Below are positions 48,696 to 57,623 of a DNA stretch of 64,000 nt, piece by piece. A program made the position numbers and the translations under genes. The notes under the pieces are model-generated. The model saw only the letters and a list, made by a program, of their open reading frames with translations, was not told where the DNA came from and ran no database searches. Positions within the stretch are counted from its first letter, which is position 1. The number at the start of each line of letters is the position of its first letter. This stretch comes from Ardenticatenaceae bacterium (lineage in GTDB: Bacteria; Chloroflexota; Anaerolineae; Promineifilales; Promineifilaceae), in NCBI GenBank assembly GCA_020634435.1, contig JACKBS010000008.1, positions 186,001 to 250,000 of the forward strand, read 5' to 3'.

Positions 48696-51638
48696 ATGTC
48701 CCGGCTCAACATCTCATTTTTGGGCACATTTCAGGTTTTGCTGGATCGTCAGCCGATCATCCATTTTCGTTCCACGAACATTCAAGGTTTGCTGGCCTAT
48801 TTGCTGCTGCAAGGCAAAAAGCCGCTGTCCCGCGAACGGCTGACCGCGCTGTTTTGGCCGGATGAACCCGAACAGATGGCGCGTAACAATTTGCGACAGT
48901 CGCTGTTTCGGTTGCGGCAGCTGTTGGGCGATATGGACGAACCAGCGCACCCTTATCTGCTGGTGACCCGGCAGACGGTGCAGTTCAACCCTGATAGTGA
49001 TTTTGCGCTGGATGTGCAGCAATTTTTACAGGCAGTGGATGATGGGGATTTGGCAACGGCCGTTACCCACTATAACGGTGATTTGTTGCCTGGCTTCACT
49101 TGCGACAGTTTTGCCTTTGAAGATTGGCTGCGGCAAGAGCGAGAAAGTTTGCACGTGCTGGCCTTGGAAACGATGTGGGAAGTGGGGCAAGATTGTTTGC
49201 GGAACGGCCGTTTCCCTCAAGCCCAAACACTTGCCCGGCAGCAGCTATCTTTAGAGCCGTGGCGTGAGCCGGCGCATCGCCAACTGATGCAAGCCCTCGC
49301 CCTGGCCGGTGACCGCGCCAACGCCCTGAACCAGTTTGAATTGTGCCAAACTGTGCTGGGGGAGGAGCTAGGCATAGAGCCTGCTCCCGAAACCGTGGCC
49401 ATGTTTGAAGAGATTAAAGCGGGGCGTATTGGTGCGGTGGTGGCCAATGAAACCATCCAGCCTCCGGCCAAAATGAAGCACAACCTGCCAGCCACCACCA
49501 GCCAACTCATTGGCCGCGAACTGGAGCTGACCCAAATTGGCCAGCTGCTGACGCAAGACAGGCAGCGGCTGGTGTCCATCGTTGGGCCAGGTGGCATGGG
49601 TAAAACGCGCCTGGGTCTGGCTGTGGGCAGCTTCTTGCTGGACCACTTTCAGGATGGTGTTTATTTTGTGGACCTGGCTCCGCTGGCCCAGCCAGATGAG
49701 ATCGTGACGGCCATCGCTACCGTCTTGAACTACCAGCCGCCAGACAAAAACCAGCCACTGCTGCCTCAACTGCTCGCCTCGCTGCGGCAGCAGCAGTTGT
49801 TGTTCGTTCTGGACAATTTTGAGCATTTGCTGGTTGGGGCGCCCTTGGTAAACGAACTGTTACAAGCGTGTCTGCACCTCGCCATTTTGGTTACCTCACG
49901 GCAGCGATTGTCTCTGGCTGTAGAAAACCGCTATGAGCTGGGCGGGCTGCATTTCCCTGACTGGCTGACGCCGGAAGATGCCCTGGATTACACGGCCGTT
50001 CAGCTTTTTGTGGCAAACGGCCGTCGCCTCCGATCCAACTTTGCCATTACTGAAAGCAACGTGGCTGCTGTGGTGCGTATTTGCCAACTGGTGCAGGGAA
50101 TGCCGTTGGGGCTGTTGTTGGCCGCTGCCTGGCTGCAACTGCTCTCTCCGGCCGAGATTGCTGAGGAAATCGAACAAAGCTTTGATTTTTTAGCCGTGGA
50201 ATTAGTTGACTTGCCGTCACGCCAGCGCAGTATGCAGGCTGTTTTTGAGCATTCCTGGCAGCTATTGACCCCCGCAGAGCAGACTGTGTTGGCGAAACTG
50301 AGTGTCTTTCGTGGCGGCTTTACCCGGGAAGCTGCCGAGCAAGTGACAGGGGCCAGTTTGCGGGTGTTGTTGGCGTTGGTGAATAAATCATTATTGCAGC
50401 GGCAGGTGGGGGACGGCCGTTTCACCATGCACGAACTGTTACGCCAGTTTGCTGCCGCAAAACGGCGGGTACTCGACACAAATGATGTCACCCTACGCGC
50501 CCACGGCCGCTATTTTGCCACGTTGATCCAGGCCAATACGTGGCCAGTGGATAATATGTTTGATTGGGCCAGGCAAAATCTGGCTGATAAAGATAATATT
50601 CAGCGGGCCTGGGACTATGCTTTAGAAAATGTGTTAGCGGAAGAACTCCTGAATCTGTCACAGTGGATACTGGTTTATGCTTACTTAATACAAGGCATTC
50701 CGTCCAGCCACCTCCTTCATCATGCCATTCATACCTTGCGCCAGCATGGTTACCCAGAAACAGACAGAGTCATTCTTGGTCTGCGCTTTCGTTTAGGGTT
50801 GCTGGAATATGGTGTGGTCGATATGGGGCAGCTTAAAGTGCAAAGCCTGGAACTATTGGCTGAGGTTGAGAAACAATCCTACTCAGATTTACAACTTCTC
50901 CTGTATTCAGGGCTTGGCCAATTATTTGATGATTTGCACGATTCAGAAGCTGTGTCGTGGTACGCCAAAGCGTATTCGCTGGCGGTGGTAATGGGTGACG
51001 AAACGCTTATCAGGGTTGTGGACGTGCACCGGATCTGCATTCACGTCAATTTTGGCTTGCAGGATGAAACTACGGTCCGGCAGCTAGAGGCACATCGCGC
51101 CTTTTTTGAACCGCAGTTCCCCAGGAGTGAAACATTTTACCGAATTCTTTGGTGTCTACAGAATATTAGCCGGACCGAAGGTGCCTACGAAAAAGCGATT
51201 CAGTATGGCAAACAATCGCTACATGTGGCCCAGCATTGGCGATCCGCGTGGGCGATTAGTAGCAGTCTGGGTGGCCTGGCCGACACTTACACACGGATGG
51301 GCTTATTGGCTGAGGCAAAAAAGCAGCATCTGGATGGCTTGGAATGGACACTGGCGATTGCGCAGGTGTGGCAAACGCTTGGTTATCTTTATTACGTGGC
51401 TATTTATCATCCAGAAATGATTGGTGGGCAGGTAACGGCCGTTGCCATTCTCTCCATGATCACCCACCACGATGAAGCCAATGCCTACCATCAACAACTC
51501 ATCGGGGAAGCCCTGCCCCAAATCAAGGCCGAGATGGGGGAGGCGGCGTTTGCGGCGGCGTGGGCGCAAGGAAAGGTGATGGATTTTGATACGGCCGTTT
51601 CCCTCATCCGTACTCATTTATCCGCCAGCGAACTGTGA
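48696..51638 (+). CDS. SARP/BTAD-NB-ARC transcriptional regulator, copy 2
   Basis: 980 residues, the same architecture as copy 1: LNISFLGTFQVLLDRQPIIH winged helix, BTAD, P-loop GPGGMGKTRLGLAVG, LLFVLDNFEHLLVG, and an identical last stretch (ITHHDEANAYHQQLIGEALP). Similarity is strongest in the N-terminal 600 residues and at the end; the middle sensor repeats diverge, which suggests different ligands. It lies 83 bases after copy 1 as a tandem duplicate with its own promoter. Start MSRLNISF at 48696. Confidence 0.92.
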   Translation: MSRLNISFLGTFQVLLDRQPIIHFRSTNIQGLLAYLLLQGKKPLSRERLTALFWPDEPEQMARNNLRQSLFRLRQLLGDMDEPAHPYLLVTRQTVQFNPDSDFALDVQQFLQAVDDGDLATAVTHYNGDLLPGFTCDSFAFEDWLRQERESLHVLALETMWEVGQDCLRNGRFPQAQTLARQQLSLEPWREPAHRQLMQALALAGDRANALNQFELCQTVLGEELGIEPAPETVAMFEEIKAGRIGAVVANETIQPPAKMKHNLPATTSQLIGRELELTQIGQLLTQDRQRLVSIVGPGGMGKTRLGLAVGSFLLDHFQDGVYFVDLAPLAQPDEIVTAIATVLNYQPPDKNQPLLPQLLASLRQQQLLFVLDNFEHLLVGAPLVNELLQACLHLAILVTSRQRLSLAVENRYELGGLHFPDWLTPEDALDYTAVQLFVANGRRLRSNFAITESNVAAVVRICQLVQGMPLGLLLAAAWLQLLSPAEIAEEIEQSFDFLAVELVDLPSRQRSMQAVFEHSWQLLTPAEQTVLAKLSVFRGGFTREAAEQVTGASLRVLLALVNKSLLQRQVGDGRFTMHELLRQFAAAKRRVLDTNDVTLRAHGRYFATLIQANTWPVDNMFDWARQNLADKDNIQRAWDYALENVLAEELLNLSQWILVYAYLIQGIPSSHLLHHAIHTLRQHGYPETDRVILGLRFRLGLLEYGVVDMGQLKVQSLELLAEVEKQSYSDLQLLLYSGLGQLFDDLHDSEAVSWYAKAYSLAVVMGDETLIRVVDVHRICIHVNFGLQDETTVRQLEAHRAFFEPQFPRSETFYRILWCLQNISRTEGAYEKAIQYGKQSLHVAQHWRSAWAISSSLGGLADTYTRMGLLAEAKKQHLDGLEWTLAIAQVWQTLGYLYYVAIYHPEMIGGQVTAVAILSMITHHDEANAYHQQLIGEALPQIKAEMGEAAFAAAWAQGKVMDFDTAVSLIRTHLSASEL

Positions 51639-51708
51639 GCAGCATCGAGTTTGTTACCTTTTGGGCAAACTAGCATCTAACTGTTTTTAGAAGAGTAGAA
51701 GAGAGAAT

Positions 51709-51752
51709 ACAGAGCCGGGGTGATGCTTAAGCTACCCTGGCTCTGTTTTGTT
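51709..51752 (+). terminator. Terminator after the second SARP gene
   Basis: ACAGAGCC-GGGGT, 12-base loop, ACCC-TGGCTCTGT, then TTTGTTTA. Stem of about 12 bp with small mismatches. Confidence 0.8.
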
Positions 51753-51809
51753 TATGAAGGATGGGAGGAGAGACGGCCGTTTCTCTCTAAAGTTGCCCCT
51801 TTTTGCACT

Positions 51810-51838
51810 TTGACAATCAAATGGGGGCGGGCTATAAT
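51810..51838 (+). promoter_or_regulatory. Promoter of the rplU-rpmA-rpmE operon
   Basis: TTGACA at 51810-51815, 17-base spacer, TATAAT at 51833-51838: consensus sigma-70-type promoter. The leader of about 90 bases before the rplU start could hold control sites; I see no L21 leader structure I can name. Confidence 0.92.
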
Positions 51839-51934
51839 CCCCGTTCGCGTCTGGGTTTCTACCACTGCTCAGACAGCTTACCATTCACACGCCGGCATCT
51901 TTCCATAGGTGCTGGTTTTTTTTGGAGGTACAAC

Positions 51935-52249
51935 GTGTACGCAATTATTGAAAGTGGTGGCCGGCAATACCGCGCCGAAGAGGGGCACAGCTTCTCCGTA
52001 GAAAAGCTCCCCTACGAAGTCGGTGAGCAGATTGAACTAGAAACTGTCTTGCTCCTGGCGAATGGCGATGAAGTAAAAGTTGGTCAACCAACCGTGGCAG
52101 GTGCATCTGTCAAAGCGACTGTTGTAGAACAGTATCGCGGTGAAAAGATTTATGTTTGGAAGTATAAGCCCAAGAAGCGGTATCGTCGTCGTCAGGGACA
52201 CCGGCAGAGTTACACTCGGCTGCGGATTGACGAAATCGTAGCAGGTTAA
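51935..52249 (+). CDS. rplU: 50S ribosomal protein L21
   Basis: 104 residues, full length. Start is GTG at 51935, 6 bases after TTGGAGGT, giving the family start YAIIESGGRQYRAEEG. Middle: LETVLLLANGDEVKVGQPTV; C-terminus KPKKRYRRRQGHRQSYTRLR. The longer ATG frame upstream has no homology and no RBS. First gene of a ribosomal operon. Confidence 0.95.
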   Translation: MYAIIESGGRQYRAEEGHSFSVEKLPYEVGEQIELETVLLLANGDEVKVGQPTVAGASVKATVVEQYRGEKIYVWKYKPKKRYRRRQGHRQSYTRLRIDEIVAG

Positions 52250-52262
52250 AGGAGCGAGTGAC

Positions 52263-52520
52263 ATGGCACATAAGAAAGGTGCAGGTTCAACCAAAAACGG
52301 CCGTGATAGTAATGCTAAGCGGCTGGGTGTAAAGCGCTACGGCGGGGAACATGTGATCCCTGGGAATATCATCATTCGTCAGCGCGGCACTAAAATTAAA
52401 CCCGGAAATTTTGTCGGCATGGGTAAAGATTACACCATCTTTGCTATCGCCGAAGGTAAAGTAACTTTCGAAATGAAACACGGCCGTAAATACGTCAGCG
52501 TGTTGCCGCTCGAAAGTTAA
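52263..52520 (+). CDS. rpmA: 50S ribosomal protein L27
   Basis: 85 residues. Begins MAHKKGAGSTKNGRDS with no extra cleavable N-terminal extension. Continues GVKRYGGEHVIPGNIIIRQR and GTKIKPGNFVGMGKDYTIFA. Thirteen bases after rplU, with AAAGGAG before the ATG. Confidence 0.96.
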   Translation: MAHKKGAGSTKNGRDSNAKRLGVKRYGGEHVIPGNIIIRQRGTKIKPGNFVGMGKDYTIFAIAEGKVTFEMKHGRKYVSVLPLES

Positions 52521-52536
52521 GGAAGGCGTTGGTAAT

Positions 52537-52983
52537 ATGAAACAAGATATTCATCCCAAATGGTACCCCGACGCCAAAGTGATTGTTGATGGCGAAGTTG
52601 TGATGACCATAGGTTCTACCCAACCAGAAATCCGTGTGGAAATCTGGTCCGGCACCCATCCCTTTTACACTGGCACCCAGCGTCTGGTCGATACGGAAGG
52701 TCAGGTAGACCGCTTCATGCGTCGTTTGCAGCGCCGCGAAGAGCTGGTGAAGCAGGAAGAAGACGTCAAAGAAACGTCCAAGCCTGTTAACCTCACCGTT
52801 GATGGCATGGACTTGGGCACGCGCGCGACCAAAGCGCTGCAAGATGCCGACATCACCACAGTTGGTGATGTGCTGGAACTGCTGAACCAGGGTGAAGATG
52901 CCCTGCTGGCATTGCCCGGCATTGGCCAGAAGGCGCTGATCGACATCAAGCGCTTCCTGCGTGCCGAAGGGCTCATCGACTAG
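52537..52983 (+). CDS. rpmE: 50S ribosomal protein L31 fused to an RNA polymerase alpha-CTD-like domain
   Basis: 148 residues, twice the size of L31. Residues 1-66 are L31 (MKQDIHPKWYPDAKV; VEIWSGTHPFYTGTQRLVDT), of the type without the zinc-binding Cys (VDGEVV and WSGTH in place of CxCG and WSGCH). A charged linker (about 67-88) is followed by residues about 89-146 with the alpha-CTD/helix-hairpin-helix pattern: MDLGTRATKALQDADITTVG, then LLALPGIGQKALIDIKRFLR. The alpha-CTD binds DNA upstream elements and activators. The fused part might bind RNA or DNA or RNA polymerase. No frameshift or stop lies between the parts. Confidence 0.88.
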   Translation: MKQDIHPKWYPDAKVIVDGEVVMTIGSTQPEIRVEIWSGTHPFYTGTQRLVDTEGQVDRFMRRLQRREELVKQEEDVKETSKPVNLTVDGMDLGTRATKALQDADITTVGDVLELLNQGEDALLALPGIGQKALIDIKRFLRAEGLID

Positions 52984-53012
52984 AGCCAACCGGTAGCCTC
53001 ATTATCAAAATA

Positions 53013-53050
53013 AAAGGGCAGATGCGAAAACGTATCTGCCCTTTCTTGTT
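53013..53050 (+). terminator. Terminator after the ribosomal operon
   Basis: AAAGGGCAGATGCG, AAAA loop, CGTATCTGCCCTTT, then CTTGTTTT. Fourteen-bp stem with one G-T pair. Confidence 0.9.
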
Positions 53051-53125
53051 TTAAGATGTGGCTGGCAGCGGTTGGGTGGTTCAACAAACTAGCCCACAGC
53101 TGCGGCTGCTCCAGGAGGAGGAATT

Positions 53126-53719
53126 GTGAGCAAACATACCAAAGGCCGTATCGAAATTATTTGCGGCAGCATGTTTAGCGGCAAAACGGAAGAGCTAATC
53201 CGCCGCCTGCGCCGTGCCCAAATTGCCCGCCAGCAGGTGCAGGTGTTTAAGCCGGTGATTGACAACCGGTACCATGCGGAAAGAGTGACCTCGCACAATG
53301 GTGCTGATTTTGAAGCGTTGCCCGTGGCATCCTCGGCACGCATTTTAGAGACGCTGGACGAAAATACGACGGTGGTGGCCATTGATGAAGTGCAGTTTTT
53401 TGATACGGCCGTTATCGACGTCTGCGAACAATTGGTTGCCGAGGGCAAGCGGGTTATTTGCGCTGGGCTGGATATGGATTTTCGCGGCGTGCCCTTTGGC
53501 CCGATGCCCGATCTTCTGGCCCGTGCGGAGCTGGTGAGCAAATTGCATGCCATCTGCGTGGTGTGTGGCGAAGAAGCCAGCCGCACCCAACGCCTCATCG
53601 ACGGCCATCCGGCCGCTTTTGACGACCCGGTGGTGCTAGTTGGCGCGGCCGAGGTGTACGAAGCCCGCTGCCGCGACTGCCACCAAGTTTTACCGGCCCG
53701 CAACGGCCAACATTCATAA
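53126..53719 (+). CDS. tdk: Thymidine kinase (type II)
   Basis: Cytosolic kinase of the thymidine salvage pathway, 197 residues. P-loop EIICGSMFSGKTEELIRRLR at the N-terminus, VVAIDEVQFFD (Walker B-like with the catalytic Glu), lasso region GLDMDFRGVPFGPMPDLLAR, zinc site CVVCGEEASRTQR plus CRDCHQ. The start is GTG at 53126, after CAGGAGGAGG. It precedes hpt by 11 bases, so nucleoside and base salvage genes are together. Confidence 0.95.
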   Translation: MSKHTKGRIEIICGSMFSGKTEELIRRLRRAQIARQQVQVFKPVIDNRYHAERVTSHNGADFEALPVASSARILETLDENTTVVAIDEVQFFDTAVIDVCEQLVAEGKRVICAGLDMDFRGVPFGPMPDLLARAELVSKLHAICVVCGEEASRTQRLIDGHPAAFDDPVVLVGAAEVYEARCRDCHQVLPARNGQHS

Positions 53720-53730
53720 GAGAGGGGAAT

Positions 53731-54303
53731 ATGAGCCACAAACAACAGGATTTATACCAGGATATTGATCGCATTTTAATTGATGAACCGGAAATTCAGG
53801 CCCGTATTGCCAACCTGGCGGCCGCCATCGACGCCGATTACGGAGACAAGGACGATTTGCTGCTGATTTGCGTGCTGAAGGGTGGTTACGTCTTTTTATC
53901 TGATTTGAGCCGGGCTTTGAAACGGCCGCATCATCTCGACTTCATGGGCATTTCCAGTTACGGCAGCGGTACCAGCAGCAGCGGTGCCGTGCAAATTATT
54001 ATGGACCTGAAGCAGCCGCTAAACGGCCGTCACGTCCTCATCGTTGAAGATATCATCGACAGCGGCCACACGCTGAGCTATCTGCGCCAAAATCTGCTGG
54101 CGCGTCAGCCTGCTTCGCTCAAAATTTGTACCTTGCTCAACAAGCCTTCCCGCCGCGAGGTGGATGTAGCTGTTGATTACATCGGTTTTGATATTCCCGA
54201 TGAATTTGTGGTAGGCTATGGGCTGGATTTTGATGAACTGTACCGCAATTTTCCGTTCATCGCCGTGCTCAAGCCAGAAGTTTTTGCCCATTTGAACCTG
54301 TAA
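53731..54303 (+). CDS. hpt: Hypoxanthine phosphoribosyltransferase
   Basis: Purine salvage enzyme, 190 residues. PRPP-binding loop VLIVEDIIDSGHTLSYLRQN, metal/PPi loop LLLICVLKGGYVFLSDLSRA, DFMGISSYGSGTSSSGAVQI and the C-terminal base-binding strand GFDIPDEFVVGYGLDFDELY. AGAGAGGGG precedes the ATG. Confidence 0.95.
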   Translation: MSHKQQDLYQDIDRILIDEPEIQARIANLAAAIDADYGDKDDLLLICVLKGGYVFLSDLSRALKRPHHLDFMGISSYGSGTSSSGAVQIIMDLKQPLNGRHVLIVEDIIDSGHTLSYLRQNLLARQPASLKICTLLNKPSRREVDVAVDYIGFDIPDEFVVGYGLDFDELYRNFPFIAVLKPEVFAHLNL

Positions 54304-54361
54304 TTGCCCAATTACTCAATTACACATATGTTGTCGGGTAATTGAGCAATTGGGTAATTGA
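54303..54361. repeat. AT-rich inverted array between hpt and the CCA-type gene
   Basis: AATTGCCCAATTACTCAATTAC faces GTAATTGAGCAATTGGGTAATTGAG around a short centre. Same word family as 5718-5789 and 8199-8244. It ends next to the start of the next gene, so it may hide or expose its initiation site. Confidence 0.78.
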
Positions 54362-54369
54362 GTCATTTT

Positions 54370-56040
54370 ATGAGTAGGGAGTTGCCAGATTTATCCGCCT
54401 ATGCTGGCCGTTGGGTGGCCCTCTATGGTCCCCAGGTGACTGGCGTCGGTGAATCGCCCGACGCGGCTCTGCAAATGGCGCGTCACAGTCGCCCCAAGGA
54501 GCGATTTGTCTTGCGCTTTGTGGACAATCCGGTGGGTGAGCCACTGGCTTTGTCGCCGCTGTTAGAACAGTTACGGCCGTTATTCCAAACCCAATCCCAA
54601 CCTGTCTATCTGGTGGGTGGGGCGGTACGCGATGCGTTGTTAGGGCGCATCAGCCATGATCTGGATTTTGTGGTGCCCGCCAATGCCATCAAGCTGGCTT
54701 TTGCCGTGGCCGATGCGTTGGGTGTGCCCGCTTATGTTTTGGATCGGGAGCGTGATACCGGACGGGTGCTGCTGCCAGAAGCCCACACTAGCCTCGATTT
54801 TGCCCGCTTTCGTGGTCCCGATCTGGCCGCCGATTTGCGCGACCGCGACTTGACGATCAACGCCATTGCCCTGCCAGCCACGGCCACGACCACGGCGTCC
54901 CTCATTGACCCACACCACGGACAGGCTGATGTGGCCGCCAGCATGGTGCGTGCCATTCACGAGCGGAGCCTGCTGGACGATCCGGTACGGACGCTGCGCA
55001 CCGTGCGGCTGGTGCACAGCCTCGGTTTTTCCTTAGCGCCAGAGACGGAAACGGCCGTTCGCACCGCCGCACCCCATCTGCATGAAAGCTCCATAGAACG
55101 AATCCGGGATGAACTGCTGAAGCTGCTGGAAACGGCCGTACCGCACCGCGCGGTTGCCGATTTGGCCCGGCTGGGACTGCTGGCCGAAGTTTTACCCGAC
55201 ATGATGGCTCTGGCTACCGTCGAGCAATCGCTGCCGCACCACGAGCCAGTTTTTGCCCACACGCTCTCTGTGATGCGCTGGCTCACGCAGATTGAGGCGG
55301 TTGTTGAGCCGCCAAGTACGCCCGGTAAAGATAAAAGTGACCCGGCGCTCTCGGCAGTGAGAGAACTCTTAGCGCCTTACGCGGAACAAATTCAGGCGAT
55401 GTGGCAGGCAGAGGTAGCTGGAGGAGTAAACGGCCGTCTCCTCCTTCATCTGGGTGCTTTGTTCCACGACGTTGGCAAAGCGCCGACCCAAACCATTGAG
55501 CCGGATGCTGAAAGTGGGCAGCGGATTCGCTTTTTGCAGCATGAACAGGTTGGCGCAGACATGACGGGGCAGATTTTGCACCGGCTGTGCTTGAGCAATG
55601 AAGCCGTGGCGTTTGTGAAGAAAATTGTGGCGGGGCATATGCGGCCACTGCATCTGGCCAACAGTGGCGGACGGCCGTCGCGGCGGGCCGTGTTTCGCTA
55701 TTTTCGCGCGACGGCCACTGCCGGTGTCAGCATTGCCCTGCTTTCCCTGGCCGATCACCTGGCGACTTACAATGGCACCGGGCCTGCCAAACAGTGGCAA
55801 GCACTGCTGCAAGTGGTGCAGGAATTGTGCTACCATTATTTTGAGCGACACGAAGAAACGATTGCGCCACCATCGCTGGTAGACGGCCGTATGCTCATAG
55901 AAAAACTGCAACTCTCGCCGGGGCCGGAAATCGGCCGTTTGCTGCGGCTGGTTCAAGAAGCGCAGGCGGCGGGTGAGGTGGATTCGGTAGATACGGCCGT
56001 AGAACTGGCTCGTCACGCGCACACCACCGGCAAATCATAA
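54370..56040 (+). CDS. CCA tRNA nucleotidyltransferase/poly(A) polymerase family protein with HD domain
   Basis: 556 residues. About 60 residues of extension (DUF5678-like: WVALYGPQVTGVGESPDAAL) precede the class II nucleotidyltransferase head: VYLVGGAVRDALLGRISHDL with DFVVPA (DLD metal site), LPEAHTSLDFARFRG and DLRDRDLTINAIAL. The tRNA-binding neck (LHESSIERIRDELLKLLETA) follows. An HD hydrolase domain has FAHTLSVMRW, ALFHDVGKAPTQTI and VAGHMRPLHL. CCA addition versus another RNA nucleotidyltransferase role cannot be decided. The ATG at 54370 is chosen over the TTG at 54358 as the ATG. Confidence 0.85.
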   Translation: MSRELPDLSAYAGRWVALYGPQVTGVGESPDAALQMARHSRPKERFVLRFVDNPVGEPLALSPLLEQLRPLFQTQSQPVYLVGGAVRDALLGRISHDLDFVVPANAIKLAFAVADALGVPAYVLDRERDTGRVLLPEAHTSLDFARFRGPDLAADLRDRDLTINAIALPATATTTASLIDPHHGQADVAASMVRAIHERSLLDDPVRTLRTVRLVHSLGFSLAPETETAVRTAAPHLHESSIERIRDELLKLLETAVPHRAVADLARLGLLAEVLPDMMALATVEQSLPHHEPVFAHTLSVMRWLTQIEAVVEPPSTPGKDKSDPALSAVRELLAPYAEQIQAMWQAEVAGGVNGRLLLHLGALFHDVGKAPTQTIEPDAESGQRIRFLQHEQVGADMTGQILHRLCLSNEAVAFVKKIVAGHMRPLHLANSGGRPSRRAVFRYFRATATAGVSIALLSLADHLATYNGTGPAKQWQALLQVVQELCYHYFERHEETIAPPSLVDGRMLIEKLQLSPGPEIGRLLRLVQEAQAAGEVDSVDTAVELARHAHTTGKS

Positions 56041-56303
56041 GCCCAAAAATAGTTGTTGCATAAGAAATAGTAATGGATGGAGGCAATCTGCCCGTGTGGA
56101 GTTTGCTAAAAAAAGATATACTTATCTACAGACTGATTTACTCTAAAGATTTCTGGATTTAGAGAAGCAGCCTTCGTAACCACTTATACTGCACAGCAGA
56201 TTGTTCCGCTTAGATTTGCTGCCAACCAGTAAAACTGGGGCCAATCACCCCAAGCGTCAAAACCATTTCAACCTATTTCTTCAGAGTATGATTGGAGGTA
56301 CTC
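56041..56303 (+). other. 263-base gap before gltA
   Basis: AT-richer than the genes around it and probably carries the gltA promoter; CTTATACTGC near 56188 is a possible -10. I see no hairpin repeat or ORF that I would defend. Confidence 0.3.
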
Positions 56304-57590
56304 ATGTCAAAAGATACCCTAACTATTACCGATAACCGAACCGGCCGCACCTATGAGATTCCCATCACGCACGACACCATTGATGCCATGGCCCTGCGCC
56401 AGATCAAAGTCAACGAAGATGATTTTGGGATGATGAGCTACGACCCGGCTTTTAAGAATACCGCCTCGACCAAGAGCACCATTACCTACATTGATGGTGA
56501 TAAGGGGATTTTGCGGTATCGCGGTTATCCAATTGAGCAGTTGGCTGAAAATTCCAACTATCTGGAAACAGCTTACCTCATTTTGTATGGTGAACTGCCC
56601 ACCAAAGAGCAGTATGCGGAGTGGGAGCACGTTATTCTGCACCACACTTTTGTGCATGAGAACATCACCCAGCTCATGAAAGCGTTCCGGCACGATGCGC
56701 ATCCGATGGGCATGTACATCGCCACGCTGGCTGCCATGTCCACCTACTACCCCGAAGGGCGCGACGTTTCTGATCCGTGGATTCGCACCAAGCAAATTCA
56801 TCGGCTCATCGCCAAATTGCCCACTGTGGCGGCGTTCTCCTACCGGCACAGTCGCGGTCTGCCCTACGTTTACCCGGACAATGATCTGAGCTACACGGGC
56901 AACTTCCTGAACATGCTAGACAAGATGACGGAAATGAAATACCACCCGAACCCAGTGCTGGAGCGGGCCTTGGACGTACTGTTCATCCTTCATGCCGACC
57001 ACGAACAAAACTGCGGCACGGCCACGATGCGCGTGATTGGTTCCAGCCACACTGACCCCTACACAGCCATGGCTGGCGCGGCGGCGGCGCTTTATGGCCC
57101 GCTGCACGGTGGTGCTAATGAAGCGGTGCTGCGCATGTTGGTGGAAATTGGCGACGTGAAGCACGTGCCGGAATTCATCCAAGGCGTGAAGAATCGTGAG
57201 CGGCTGCTGATGGGCTTTGGCCACCGCGTGTACAAGAATTACGATCCACGCGCGCGCATTATCAAGAAGGTGGCCGATGAGGTGTTTGAGGTAACGGGCA
57301 AGAACCCGCTGCTGGACATTGCTCTGGAGCTAGAGCGGATCGCGCTGGAAGATGATTACTTTGTACAGCGCAATCTGTACCCGAATGTAGACTTCTACTC
57401 AGGTATTATTTACCAGGCAATGCGCTTCCCGATTGCCATGTTCCCGGTGCTGTTTGCCATTCCGCGTACGATTGGTTGGTTGGCCCAGTGGGTAGAAATG
57501 CTGGAAGATCCGGAGCAAAAGATTGCTCGCCCGCGCCAGATTTATCTGGGTGAAGATAAGCGGGACTATGTGGCGATGGATAACCGGTAA
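56304..57590 (+). CDS. gltA: Citrate synthase
   Basis: Condenses oxaloacetate and acetyl-CoA at the entry of the TCA cycle, 428 residues. Features: YIDGDKGILRYRGYPIEQLA near the N-terminus, HADHEQNCGTATMRVIGSSH, the catalytic loops GPLHGGANEAVLRM and GFGHRVYKNYDPRAR, and NVDFYSGIIYQAMRFPIAMF with the catalytic Asp. The ATG is preceded by GGAGGTACTC. Bacterial type II sequence. Confidence 0.96.
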   Translation: MSKDTLTITDNRTGRTYEIPITHDTIDAMALRQIKVNEDDFGMMSYDPAFKNTASTKSTITYIDGDKGILRYRGYPIEQLAENSNYLETAYLILYGELPTKEQYAEWEHVILHHTFVHENITQLMKAFRHDAHPMGMYIATLAAMSTYYPEGRDVSDPWIRTKQIHRLIAKLPTVAAFSYRHSRGLPYVYPDNDLSYTGNFLNMLDKMTEMKYHPNPVLERALDVLFILHADHEQNCGTATMRVIGSSHTDPYTAMAGAAAALYGPLHGGANEAVLRMLVEIGDVKHVPEFIQGVKNRERLLMGFGHRVYKNYDPRARIIKKVADEVFEVTGKNPLLDIALELERIALEDDYFVQRNLYPNVDFYSGIIYQAMRFPIAMFPVLFAIPRTIGWLAQWVEMLEDPEQKIARPRQIYLGEDKRDYVAMDNR

Positions 57591-57623
57591 TCGGTTAACC
57601 GTAGTAGATAATCAGTAGAAAAG

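Noticed and set aside
53013..53050. Small RNA gene after the ribosomal operon
   Set aside because: The hairpin with its T tract is fully explained as a terminator.
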